DNA from: Amphiura filiformis
Lineage: Eukaryota; Echinodermata; Ophiuroidea; Amphilepidida; Amphiuridae
DNA: 64,000 nt
Reading direction: 5' to 3'
Assembly: GCF_039555335.1 (NCBI RefSeq)
Contig: NC_092628.1
Coordinates: 64,365,235 to 64,429,234 of the forward strand
In this document: in pieces, positions 11,690-23,400 of the stretch
Numbering within the stretch: the stretch's first letter is position 1
Layout of the letters: each line of letters opens with the position of its first letter
Position numbers and translations under genes: made by a program
Notes under the pieces: generated by a model
What the model was told of the DNA's origin: nothing
What the model saw: the letters and a program-made list of their open reading frames with translations, nothing else
Database searches by the model: none

Positions 11690-12366
11690 TTTAACCTTTG
11701 ACCTTTTTGCTCATAATTCCACAACGATGTGACCATATATATTTTCCTAATCCGTATGACGAGAGAAACACTTTGACATTATAGGTTTTGACAAAATTGG
11801 ACAAGTTTTTAATTTTGACCTTCGATATTTCAAATTGCCCAGGGGTGCACAATTTTACACCCATCGGAATCTGATTTTGATACCGCCCGTAGAACAATAA
11901 TCCACAAACAAAAACACTTTAACTGGCAAAACCAACCTATACCGGACAAATACATTTGGTCTGAATTGTCAAAAAGTGGCTAAAACAACCAAAAATGGAA
12001 CATTTTACCAAAAAGTGTTGGGGAGGGGGATCTGCAACAGATGGGTGCGCGTATTTATTTGTTTATGATCGAATTTATGATGCATATGACTGGCGATATC
12101 AAAAATAATTTATAGTAAAATAGCATATTAAAAAAAAAGATCTATTTATCTCTCAAAATAGCGCTATTTAAAACACGGTAACGAGGAAAAGCCGGTCACA
12201 GTGATATTCAATTAAAAATATTAAACATACTATTAAAATACAGGTTCGCTACAAAACATAAAATATTTATAAGCATTATGAATCAAGATTTTGCATAAAA
12301 TTCAAATTCAGATTAATTTTAACATCTGATTTTGAAAGAACATTATTTCGTTCCCAACAAATTTGG
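11690..12366. other. Gene-free stretch
   Basis: Intergenic sequence with no supported features. Confidence 0.4.
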
Positions 12367-12552
12367 GGTATTCCAGTTGAAATCCATACGCCCCTATGAG
12401 CTCCTATGGAAGACATAACCTTAATCTCCCACGCAGGGGATATAGATTTCAAACAGAATCACCCATCCAGGTATTAACGCCATATGAAATTCACACTCCC
12501 TGTGTGAATGATTAAGGTGTAGGGGGTGTATGGATTTCAATTGGAACAGCCC
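12367..12552. mobile_element. MITE, 'attccagttgaaatccat' family, copy 1
   Basis: The ends are attccagttgaaatccata and the complementary tggatttcaattggaac. The same family occurs at 32573-32752 and 43171-43350. About 180 bp with a foldback layout and no ORF. Confidence 0.7.
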
Positions 12553-13624
12553 AGTTGTTCCAAGAATCAAATTAAGAACACACTGTAAAACTCAGTATCT
12601 TGGCAAGGGTTCGACCAAAGGGTTCGCCAACCATGGCAACAATGTCTTGCAAATACACATGTCTTCAAGAGCAAAAAAATGGTGCATTGGCTGAAGACAC
12701 AAGGTATGCTCAATTGAGACATAGCAAGACACAAAATCAAGACGTGTCTCAAACCGAGTTTAATTGACACGTCTTACATAATTTTGTTTTTTGCATACAT
12801 TACTTTGTATCTTAAAAGTTACAAAATAATTTCTTATGCTCTTACGTAGAGAATTACCTCAAAACGGCATTAACATGTTATAGTGTTTGAACAGACAAGA
12901 TTCATGGTCTTTTCCTCCGTCTTTAGTTTTAGATTATTGAAGACATGTCTCATTGCAAGACACTATATTGCTAAGACACCATTTTTACAGCATATTATTT
13001 ACTTTCTAATCCTCAGCAGCGGAGCCAGCTTTTAGTGTGTGAGCAAACCAAATATTCGTCCCCATTTGTTTTTGTTTGTCCCATCTTTAGTCATTTTAAT
13101 GACATATATACTCTTTGACGTCCTCATTTTATCTCCCCCTGCTCCCCTGGGTATGCAACTGCTTACCCTTCTGTTTTCTGTTCATACCAATACCGTAAAA
13201 ACCTCATCTATAAGCATATAAAGTGTTTTGATGAAAGAATATTAATACGAAACAAACGTAAATATTTCAATACAATAGATTGGTCTTACAATAATACTTG
13301 TTTGTATATGCTTGGATCTGTAATTTATTTGCTCAAACTCCATAAAGGCGCCTGTAATAATTTCGCTTTTATCAGAGGCACTCTATATGCTTGTAGACGA
13401 GGTTTTACGGTAGTCATATCACCAAAAAACCCATCAAAACCTTAATCCTGGAATTCTCGACTTTTTTGGAACAAGCCCTCATTTCTCAGAAGTCAGAGCG
13501 TGAGAACTAACCAGGCTTGACTACTTTCAGGATCGGAACCAGTTACTTTGCTTTTGAAGTATAGACCTTCGGAAACTTAGCAGAACGTAATGCTATTATG
13601 TAGTTCTACAAGGTGAAAATCTTA
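12553..13624. other. Gene-free stretch, downstream of the PTB gene
   Basis: No exon is supported. The part nearest 13625 should hold the 3' UTR of the minus-strand PTB-domain gene, but its end cannot be fixed from sequence. Confidence 0.4.
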
Positions 13625-15205
13625 TCAGAAATAGTGTTTATCCTCAGCTCCACCATATGTCCCACTTGCATGTGTGGAAGGGGTACTTGAACCACTAGCT
13701 GCAGATGATGAGACCCTGCTACCACTACGATGATGGAACACAGGTCCCTGACTGACAGAAGAGTTTTGAAACTCGCTGTAACCATTCCCTGGAATATTAT
13801 TGTTAGGCTCATCACCTTCAAGCCATTTACGAATTCTCCTCTCGATGTCCTCGCTCGTAAGTTTTTCAAGAGGATTACTACCACTCCCTGTCGATTGTCT
13901 ACGGCCGCCGCGTCCAAACTTCCACGGACTCTTACCCACGCGTGGCCCAATGCGAGAAGCAGAGTCTCCAACCCCAATATCTGAAAATGCTTCTTGGAGC
14001 ATGTCAATGAAAATAAAATCCCCATCTTTATTGCTATCTCGCGTCATCGAGCCACTAGAGCTTCCTGAACCTGATGGAGAAAGACCAGATGAAGTCCGAG
14101 AACCAGGTCTCTTCTCATATCGTGTCCGTGAACCGGGCGGAGAAAGCAGATGGGCGTTATTGGGTCCCATAGCAGATGGAAGATTAGGTTGCGGGTATTC
14201 AGTTGCAGGATGGTGACCATTCAAATTAGCATACTGGCCTCGCATGTTTAGACTTTGAGATCTACCAGGCACTATTGTTATAGGTCTTGGTTCATGAGGA
14301 TTGAATTGTTCGTCATCTTCAGTTGGTGGCAGGACTGTTACAGGTGGAGGGTCCATACCTCGCATCTGTGCTAATGAAGGATTAGGTTGAGTTGCTGGAG
14401 AACGCTGAGTTGGATACCCCGAATTACTTGCGACACTTGGATAGTCAGCTGCATCAGGAGGGATACGATGTTTGGTAGGATTTGCACTTCCGACTGTCTG
14501 TGGTCTACTGTTTCTAGTCAGTCTCACAGCTGCACCGTGTCCTTTGGGAGAAGGTCCTTCAAAGATAACGGAGTACATAGCGAGGTCCCTCAGACCATCA
14601 GGAGATGTTGGTGGCGATGGTGCTACAGGGACTCCTAGTGTAGCTTCTGTTTGTTTGCGTAATTTTCGTTCTTGTCTCTCTTTTCGTTTTTTCTGCAAGT
14701 CGTTAAAAACTCGAAGGAATGTCTTCAGAAGCCAATAAGTGACTTCTTGTGCAGTCTTCTTATGACCACACCAAAATGCATGGCAGTCAAACAAGCTGTT
14801 TTCTGAGCTTGAATCAGTTCTTGTAATGATAGCAAACACATGAGGATGTTTTTCATCAGCTACTCCATAGCATATATGATGTATTGGTATAAGAACGTGC
14901 TTTTCTTTACCAAATGGTCCGTTCTTGTCTAAGAAATGAAAGCCTTTCTCAGATATATGTAAAGCTGAGTCTTGCTGCTTTGGTCTTCTGTCCCGTAATC
15001 GTAACAACGTTTCCACAGGTTCGGTTATATATTCGCGGCCATATTCACCACCTGCAGGCGTCTTGCCTAAGTATTGCACTGAAAACACTGGGCAATTTTT
15101 ATCATCATCTTCGGCGTCAAAAACTTGTTTTTTCTTGTTGCGATTGGCTTTTCCTTGTTCTCTTTCCTCCTTCTTCTTCCTATTGTTCAGCGCTTTAGAT
15201 GCCAT
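13625..15205 (-). CDS. PTB/PID-domain adaptor protein, FAM43-like, intronless
   Basis: An uninterrupted 526-codon frame. The start is the ATG of MASKALNN at 15203-15205; no ATG precedes it in frame before the frame closes. The N-terminus (1-35) is highly basic. Residues ~39-173 form a phosphotyrosine-binding (PTB/PID) fold: FSVQYLGKTPAGG strand 1, LHISEKGFHFLD, HHICYGVADEKHPHVFAIITR, CHAFWC, then a C-terminal helix (VTYWLLKTFLRVFNDLQKK). The Y-VAD--P-VFA and CHA signatures and the single-exon structure resemble vertebrate FAM43A/B. PTB domains bind NPxY-type tails, so an adaptor role near membrane receptors is likely but not shown. The rest is Ser/Pro/Gly-rich and probably disordered, except for a segment near 400-470 (IDMLQEAFSDIG, SPWKFGR, LTSEDIERRIRKWLEGD) that looks conserved. 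It could instead be an invertebrate-specific PTB family. PTB call firm; FAM43 link moderate. Confidence 0.88.
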   Translation of the reverse strand: MASKALNNRKKKEEREQGKANRNKKKQVFDAEDDDKNCPVFSVQYLGKTPAGGEYGREYITEPVETLLRLRDRRPKQQDSALHISEKGFHFLDKNGPFGKEKHVLIPIHHICYGVADEKHPHVFAIITRTDSSSENSLFDCHAFWCGHKKTAQEVTYWLLKTFLRVFNDLQKKRKERQERKLRKQTEATLGVPVAPSPPTSPDGLRDLAMYSVIFEGPSPKGHGAAVRLTRNSRPQTVGSANPTKHRIPPDAADYPSVASNSGYPTQRSPATQPNPSLAQMRGMDPPPVTVLPPTEDDEQFNPHEPRPITIVPGRSQSLNMRGQYANLNGHHPATEYPQPNLPSAMGPNNAHLLSPPGSRTRYEKRPGSRTSSGLSPSGSGSSSGSMTRDSNKDGDFIFIDMLQEAFSDIGVGDSASRIGPRVGKSPWKFGRGGRRQSTGSGSNPLEKLTSEDIERRIRKWLEGDEPNNNIPGNGYSEFQNSSVSQGPVFHHRSGSRVSSSAASGSSTPSTHASGTYGGAEDKHYF

Positions 15206-15835
15206 GTTTAATTTCAATTTACTGTTCCATTTTTAATAGAGCCATGCATCAGGTCAAAAGTTATAGTCAGTTGATTTGTTCCCACCACAAGCATGTACAG
15301 GAACTCTTTAGTCTTCTAAACGTATTGTGCAACTTATTGTCTGTGTACACAGGTATATGGCGAGCCGGTACTTATTGAACTGTGCTGGAAGAATTGTAAA
15401 GATTAGGCAAATATACTTGTCATTCACTATAATCATTGTAGCGCAGCGCAACGAAATTTGTGCATGACTCTCAGCTCAGGTAAGATCACTGTAATCAATG
15501 CACAAAATAAATAAGAGTTTTTCAAGAGTTCTTACAACTTGGGAGACAGTTTTTACCTCTGTACACTGCGTAACATTTTAGTACTTGTTATTTGTTGCCT
15601 GCGTAACTGGTGTCATAAGAAGAAAGGAATGCAAATAATTAAACAATTAATGAGCAAGCCACAATTAACAAATAGACAAAATAAACTTTGTACCGGGTTA
15701 GCCGCCAGATAAGCACGGTCACGACTTGTCGACTTTGGAATCTAATCACCTGACTGACTCACTGGCATTTTTATTGTGTCAGCTACATGTACTCATTCTC
15801 AATTTATTGTTTTATGTTTTTTTTTTTTTTTTTAT
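15206..15835. other. Upstream region of the PTB gene
   Basis: Holds the 5' UTR and promoter of the minus-strand gene by position. No clear TATA box or other decisive element is seen. Confidence 0.35.
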
Positions 15836-16016
<181 letters not shown>

Positions 16017-16589
16017 GGAATATTATTAGTATTTGGGATTAAGCGTACTATAGCCCAGTGTAGGCCCTATAGTTGGTTTAGGCCTATATAAACTGGTGTC
16101 AAGCTTGTGCAATCCGAGTATCCGTCCTCTCCTATTATGGGTCGTTGTCGAGTTCCTACGGGAAGATCATTAAAAACAAACAAACATACAACATTCGAAA
16201 TAACTGGGCTTTTATCCCGATCGACTTAATACAAATACTAGTATTGGGTAAATTTTACTTTGCTTTTGGGCCACCCTGATATCATCTTTGTACTACAGGC
16301 TGTTTCAGCGCATGCGTGGGCGACAACATCGCACAAAATTTGCCGGGAAACTTGCGATCACTAACAACGGTGCATTCTGTCGTTGAATTTGGGTTAATTT
16401 CTCATTATTTTGGTAAGTTTGAACATCATGTGGTCAATATCGATCAACCTATATCTTGACAATAACAATAAGCTAACAGATCAGCATGAAATAGTATATT
16501 GATTGCGTGTGCAGATCAGTATGTTGACTTTTTTTGCAACGCTGTAGTACCGTGCTTGATAATTGTTTTTCTTAGGCACAATGTTTTGT

Positions 16590-16700
16590 AAATTGGGATC
16601 CCAAAAATTTGGTACATGTACAAAGGGAGGGGGCAAAGATTATTTTGGCAGGCCGAGAAGGGGGGAGGAAACAATTTTTGGCAGGCCAAGGGGGGGGGTA
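16590..16700. repeat. Fragment of G-rich 'ggcaaagatttttggcaggcc' MITE family
   Basis: Two partial units of the G-run plus caatttttggcaggcc text that fills the element at 16775-17257. Confidence 0.55.
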
Positions 16701-16774
16701 CACCCATCGAATGTGTGTCATCGGCCCGGTCATCGTCATCGACCCTCAGACTGTAGGAACCCATGGATTCGATT

Positions 16775-17257
16775 AGGGGTGGTGCAATAATTATGTGTAC
16801 CCCGGGGTGAATTATAGGGGGGCAAAGATTTTTGGCAGGCCAAAGGGGGGGGCAAGCATTTTTTGGCAGGTCAAAGGGGGGTTCAAGCGATTTTTGGCAG
16901 GTCGAAAGGGGGGGGGGCAAGCAATTTTTGGCACAGATATTTTGGGCACCGTTTCTATATTACGCCCTAAAAGGCGTGTAGGAAAGCGTTAGGAACACGT
17001 TCAAATATGCAAAATTTCCTGCTCCCTGCGCTCACACTATATGATAAGACAATTTAAGGTTTTAAATTCGGGTTCCCCAAAATCTTGCATGTGTAAGGGG
17101 GGCAAAGATTTTTTGGCACATCAAAAGGGGGGGGGCAAAGGTTTTTGCACGTCGAAGGGGGGGCAAAGATTTTTGGCACGGCCAGGGGGGGACAAGCGAT
17201 TTTGGCAGACCATTTTGAGAATTCACCCCGGGTACACATAATTATTGCACCACCCCT
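16775..17257. mobile_element. MITE with 38-bp TIRs and internal G-rich repeats
   Basis: The left end AGGGGTGGTGCAATAATTAT is matched by its complement at the right end (finishing at 17257), and the match continues inward through a CCCCGGGGTGAATT block, nearly 40 bp per arm. Inside are about seven units of a G-run followed by gcaaagatttttggcaggcc. Related fragments lie near 4930, 16613, 18010, 39770 and 50350. No transposase ORF. Confidence 0.8.
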
Positions 17258-17433
17258 TAGTGCCGTACTATTACGCTGCCTTTCGTATTCGCAGAGGAGG
17301 ACAATTTCGACCTCCTCGTTTGTTTACAAACAGAGAGGTAGACAAAGGGCCTGTCAAAACTGTTCCGCTTGTCCAAATACTCAAGTACCGGTACAAAAGG
17401 ATGGTCCACAATAGAGTGATTCACGCAACATGA

Positions 17434-17862
17434 ATAGGTGACCCCGGCCATCCGGGTACTTATTTTACATGACGCTACAGTGCCTACACTTACGCTTTTC
17501 AACCCACAATAGACCGTGGAGCTGTGCGACTAGTTGAAGACTTGTAGCAGAGGCTGATTCAGACTGTTTACATTTTGTTTTGACTCGAATCGAGCTAATT
17601 TCTGGGGCGATTTCGGTAAAATAAAGGTTAAATACTTGGCGAAAATTGCATTTTATGTGAAGCTGAACACATGAACATGTAGAGGAGAGTCTTTATTTTT
17701 TTTGTTGGCTGGAGGCCCCATGTCGAGAAGTTATAGAAATGGTAGTATTTTGGCCGATTTGAAAAGGGACAAACCACAGAAAACTACAAATTTGACTTCT
17801 GAATCGGATTTGTTGTCAACGGAGGTCAACGGCTTGTGACGTCACTCCGGGGGTCACCTATA
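17434..17862. mobile_element. MITE-like element with ataggtgaccccgg ends
   Basis: The left end ataggtgaccccgg (17434-17447) is repeated in inverse as ccgggggtcacctat (~17848-17861). It contains a perfect GTGACGTCAC palindrome (17836-17845), which matches a CRE/CREB consensus. It lies between the PTB gene and HIRIP3. The ends are short, so the call is moderate. Confidence 0.5.
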
Positions 17863-18085
17863 GGGGATTAAAAAACTGTGAAGTAGGGCCATGTGCTTCT
17901 TTTGTCCAATTTGGAATCAAGATTTCGAATGGAAACAGTTCAGACCCAGAACACGATCATGTCAGAAATTAATATTTTGTTCTGGGTCTGATTATTTGGA
18001 CTAAGATTCGATCCATGTGGGGGGGGGCAAGCAATTTTTGGCAGGCCGTTTGGAAATTTACCCCTCATAGTTAATATAGCACCGT

Positions 18086-18441
18086 AGCAGCCCTCGAATT
18101 AAGGATCTGAAGGGGCACAGCAACTTTTTTTGGATTTTCACTGAAAAGGCAAGGCAACATGGCAGTTTGTAATACTTCAAGAGGGCATCATGGCAACTGT
18201 TGAAAATTTGAGAAGGGCACCAAGGCAATTTCTCAAAAGTGAAGAAAACACACACAAACATAGATAGAAGATTTTATAATGAAGGGGCAGGGCTGGGGGC
18301 ACCGACAGCAACTTCATTAGAGGGCACGGCAAGTTACTGCCTTGGGTAAAGGACATATAAATTTTGAGGGCATTGCGGCAATGGGGATGGGCACCCACGG
18401 AAAAATGCCATGGGTGCCGTGGGTTAATTCAAGGGCTGTTG
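18086..18441. mobile_element. MITE, 'cagccctcgaattaa' family
   Basis: The inverted ends agcagccctcgaattaa and ttaattcaagggctgttgc enclose a body made of short repeats of the type gggca-gGCAA (for example gggcaccaaggcaattt). ~355 bp, no ORF. Confidence 0.65.
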
Positions 18442-18927
18442 CACATCCCCTTACCGTATGCGCTGTATGGCCAAGCCCAAGTCAATGACAAACATGTCCA
18501 GGTGTGACCTTGTCTTTGGTGGCTTTGTGTTACATCAATTTGTCATGATTTACATTTGCTAACTCTACGCCACTGGTCTGGAGGATGATTGGAACTAATG
18601 ACTTTCCGTTTAAAAATATGCCATCCATAACCCATCCAATAAAAATCCCTGATAAATTGTAGAATTTCCTCTGAAATGGTTTTATAAAAGAAGGCAATTT
18701 CAAATGCATTATCAGCTGTGGCGTGTACATGTTTTCACTAGCTGGGGAGGGGGCACCGGTCCGTGAGTTTCAATTTCCTGGCTGCTCCTGGCTGCCCTTC
18801 TGAAAATATATACCTCTGTAAACCAAGTACTCCTCCCATCCCGGGGAATGTGGAGAAATTAAGAATATTCTGTTGTTTCTGCATTTGTACCACATATTTT
18901 TAAATGGGCAGATCATTGTCATCTATA

Positions 18928-19270
18928 AGGCCAAAAAAAATATTGTTGTGTTGCCCTCAAGTGGGAAAATGGGAAATTTGGGTCGGACGGTCAGATTTCT
19001 TTTTTTTTTTTTTTTTTTTAAACCTTCAGTTTTAAAAATCCCCTCAAATATTAAATAATGCTTCTTCAATTGGGGACATTTGTCAATTTTGACTTCTGGG
19101 TACCTGTTAGACATCAATTAAAGACTAGTCTTTCAATAAAATATTAATTTTAAGTGAAAAACATTGAGTTTTTGAACAAATCTGTAAAAATCATCATTCA
19201 AAAAAAAAAAACTTTTTCAGGATTTAGGGTCAGACGGTTGAGGGCAACACAACAATTTTTTTTTGGCCTA
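18928..19270. mobile_element. MITE with AGGCC-polyA-gttgtgttgccctc ends
   Basis: The left arm aggccaaaaaaaa then attgttgtgttgccctc is matched in inverse by gagggcaacacaacaat and ttttttttggcct at the right end. Internal arms also pair around gtcggacggtcag / gggtcagacggt. About 340 bp. Confidence 0.75.
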
Positions 19271-19875
19271 ATTAAAATGGTATTTGAGGTATAAATTAAA
19301 TTTGCCAATTATCTTCATAACTTTTCTTTTGAATATATGGTATCACTCACTGAAATTTCATTTCTTCAATTTGAACTATTTCATTTACAGGGGAAAGGTT
19401 TCCCAGGGCACCGATCGAGGGCAATTTTGCCACAGATAGGTGTGTTCACAAAATGTTCCTGTTTTAAATTTTCTGTCAAAGATATCAAAAAGAGAGAAAT
19501 GATTGTTCTCTAAAAATGGTGGGTCAACCATGTGTTTCTAAATGTTAATTAGAAATACCAAAAATGTGTTGCCTTTCATAGTGTCCTAAAATTGTGCAGT
19601 TTCCCACTTATTTTGGACATGAGCAGACAGGAATTTGTTATGAGCTGTTTCAGGATTTGTACATCAAGATCGCATTCCCATTTGGTGTCTTCAGTTCATT
19701 CATAGGATATTATTTACTGGTGACAACCAGATATAAGTTGGGAGGTGTAAAGTACCATAATTCAGATGATCGATTCTTAGGTGTACCTGTATACAGGTTG
19801 AAATAGCATGAGATTCCCCTGTGTCAAAAACTAGTGGTTTTTGTTATTTTTGATTTCTTCTTGTGTGTTGTACAG
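19271..19875. other. Gene-free stretch, probably 5' intron of HIRIP3
   Basis: A good 3' splice site (pyrimidine-rich tract ending tgtgttgtacag at 19875) suggests this belongs to an intron after a 5' exon that could not be located. Confidence 0.4.
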
Positions 19876-20425
19876 GTCTTAGACACCAGTAAATATTCGC
19901 ATTGACATGGCAAGTACAAAGAAAAGAAAACGTATAGTTCTTCCAAGCTCCGAGTCGGAGGACTCTGATGGTGGTTTTCAACAAATTAAATCAAAATCCT
20001 CCAAGCTACAGAAAACAGGAAGTGAAAGTGACAGCGATGCTCCATTGTGTGGAACTAAAAGAGACACAAAGGTGGTTGAGATTGGAACAACAAAGTCTTG
20101 TGAAAATGACAGTGATAACGAAACAGACAAGGACAAAGACCCTGATGTGCCACCACCTAATATAAAATCTCCAGATGAGGCGTGTGATCTGACTAATGGG
20201 AAAGAAGTTATGTCATTAGATAATGATAATAAAGACAATAATCCCAAAGGAGATGAAGAAGATGATGATAAAATGGATACATCTGATGAGCTGAAAAAGA
20301 CAAACTTGGACAAAAATGACAGAATTTTAGAGAAGGGTTCAAAAGTCACAGATGATTCATCAGAACAGTCAGAAGACTTAGGAGACATATGTGATGATGG
20401 GACGCCTAACAAGAAGTCTGCACAG
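19876..20425 (+). CDS. HIRIP3: HIRIP3 exon with start codon
   Basis: The acceptor tgtgttgtacag ends at 19875 and the donor is CAG|gtaaga at 20426. ATG at 19907 opens MASTKKRKRIVLPSSESEDS, with a basic KKRKR nuclear-localisation cluster followed by acidic serine stretches; 173 codons, ends in phase 0. The 31 bases before the ATG would be 5' UTR, so at least one non-coding or N-terminal exon lies upstream. Confidence 0.8.
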
Positions 20426-23400
20426 GTAAGAGTCAATTTAAAACAATATCAGAAGACAACGACACATTTTCATAAGCAGTGTGGCTTACTGGTGACATCT
20501 CAATGACATAATCAGAATGTTTCAAGGGGATTGCTGATAAGGAGAAAGTGGATGGACCTCTTTGTGCGATACTTGACTTACATGTACATGTGGGTACTCA
20601 CATCTGAATGAAGTGAGGGCAAAGTAAAAAAATTAACATCAAAGTTGCCTCTGATTACGAGGGAGAATACCGTAAAGATTCGCCTAATGGCGTACATGGG
20701 TTCCTTTGCCTTAGGGTAAATTTCACAAATGAATAGAGAGCTCCCTCCTCTAAAATCCCAACAAGATAAGCGTCGGTGCCATTATTTGCTGGTGAGATTT
20801 TACGACAGGGCACTTTTGGTTTGTGTCTAAAATTCCAGTTATGTCAAGGAAGCCAATAGCGCCATTAGGCGAATCTCTACGGTATTACTGCATTATTAAA
20901 TTGTATACTATGTTTGCCATTTCCATGGAGTGTTATTGTATAGCATGTGTAATCATTTACATATGTGTACATCCATATCAAAAGCGATGCACTTGTCGGC
21001 TGCTACATGTGTCTCATTTCACATAATAGTTAGGAATAAAAACCAGACTCATCTTCGAAGTGGAGGTCACTTCAAATCATCCCAAGTCACATGGTTTAGG
21101 AATACAGAGAACATTCCTTATACAATTTGACTTGGGGGTGATTTGAAGTGACCTACGCTTGATATGAGTCTTTTATTTATTCCTAGCTATTATGTGAAAT
21201 GAGACACATGTAGCAGCCGACAAGTGCATCGTTTTGATATGGATGAACACATATGCTCGTTCACAAATTTGTAATTCTTACTTAACCTGTTTGTCAACTT
21301 TTGTCCATTTCATTATTTCTGGTAGCGCTCTATGAAAGCAACAAGTGATAATGAATCTGACAGTGAGAGTAGTATCAACAGTCCTGATGAGGAAGAAGAT
21401 TCTGATAAGGAATGGACAGAAACCAAACCAAAAAACCAGAAGAACAGCAACTTGAAGAATAAAAAGAAACTAGCAAGGTCCAATATGGAGTCAGATTCAT
21501 CAGATGACGAGCCACTGGTAACAAAATTAAGTGTAAAGAAGAGGAGTGCTGTCAAGAATAGTAAACCAACAAGAACAAAATCTGATGCATCTGAAGAAGA
21601 GAATGTATCTGATGAAGAAAAGAGTGAAAAGTCTAATGGTGACAACCAGAAGAAACCCACTAGAAAGGTAACATGGTTTTTGATCATTCATTTTTAGTTG
21701 CCAAGTGAAATGGATTATTTTCTGATAGTGAGTAAGATGCAAGTTTTACCTAGAGAGGTCAGTATCAGGCTTACCTTTCATTATACTCCAAATTAAAAAA
21801 AAAAACCTAATTCCTGCAAAACTTGCAAGATTTATGCAGAATTTTAGTATCAGATTGTATACTATCTTATTCATTCCATTGACAACTGCTCATGCCCCTA
21901 TAGTGCCCAATCAGCAACTTTACTACACATGATCCCCTGTCATTATATACAGGATCCAATATCAAACACATAACCATCTTCATAGAAAATCCATATTTTG
22001 GGCCATTTGTTGCATAATGTGTATGCAATTATGTAAACAATATAAAAGAAGCACCCACTCAAATGACTTTGTTAAGTGCCCTGAGCGGTTAATAGAAGGA
22101 ATATGGTGTGTCATTTTCCTGGAGTGTTATTATATAGTCATGCACGATTGCACATGTATGTATGCTTGTACAATGTCTTGATTTTGTGGAACTGTATGGT
22201 GTTGTTGTTGTACCTTTGACCATGGTTGTCACGAGGGTGATATTAGTGAGCAAAGAGTCAGTCATTAATTAGCACTGAGTGCTGACCATCTGTGGCTGAC
22301 CGGCATATTGACACCCTTGCCATTGACTGAAGAAATCATGAAAGAAACAATTATGAAAATTATGCTTTATAAAATGTTAATCTCAAGATATCTTTAATTG
22401 TAGAAACTTGTCCTTCACAATTTTCATTTCATGTACATATCCTTAAAACTTTTGAATCCATGCTTTCTTCAAAATGTTTTCAGCTTTGACAGCCAGTTGC
22501 CATGGCAATTGCCATGAGCGTGAAAGTTAGTCTTAAAAACACAGTGGTCAATCTGTCATCCTAACCAGGTGGACTTCACTTGGGTCACCATACTATATGC
22601 CCTCTGGCAATTCCAGCCCTGAAACTCACTCCCCTGCCCAGCTGACCTCCAGAGCACCAGGTATGTGTTGACATGCAAAAGGTCAAACATCAGCAGGTGT
22701 CGAGGTATATAAGATCAAATTATGAAATGCAATATCAGAAAATGAAACCAGTGAAACAAAATTAATTACCCTCGCTTTTCTCTAATCGAGGGTAATTTTG
22801 CTAAAGTTCTTTAAGGACCCGTCGACGAAATGTGTAATAAACCTGTTTGTCAACGTTTGTCCATTTCATTTTTGTTGATAGCGCTCAGAGAAAGCAACAA
22901 GTGATAAGGACAATGAATCTGACAGTGAGAGTAGTATCAACAGCCCTGATGAGGAAGAAGATTCTGATAAGGAATGGACAGAAACCAAACAAAAGAATCA
23001 GAAGAACAGCAACTTGAAGAATAAGAAGAAACTATCAAGGTCCAATATGGAGTCAGATTCATCAGATGACGAGCCACTGGTAACAAAATCAAGTGAAAAG
23101 AAGCGGAATGCTGTCAAGAATAGTAAACTGTTAAAAACAAAATATGATGATGCATCTGAAGAATCTGATGAAGAAGAGAGTGGGAAGTCTATCAAGAAGA
23201 ACAAGTTGAATGGTGGCAAGAAGAAAACCACTAGAAAGGTAACATGTGTTTTAATAAAATTGTAGTTGCCAAGTTTATTGAATTATTTTCTGGTTGCGAG
23301 TAGCATGTAAGTTTTAGGTAGAGAGGAGTCAGAGGACAATATCAGTGAGCTGACTCCAAATCAAAAAAGCTCAAATGCTTCCCACAAATCCCCAAGATTC

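Noticed and set aside
13606..14216. Open frames on both strands inside the PTB gene
   Set aside because: They overlap the 526-aa minus-strand frame in other frames and encode nothing recognisable.
19594..19806. 70-aa open frame just upstream of HIRIP3 as its missing N-terminal exon
   Set aside because: It shows no resemblance to the conserved HIRIP3 N-terminal region, and no suitable donor site joins it in frame to 19876.
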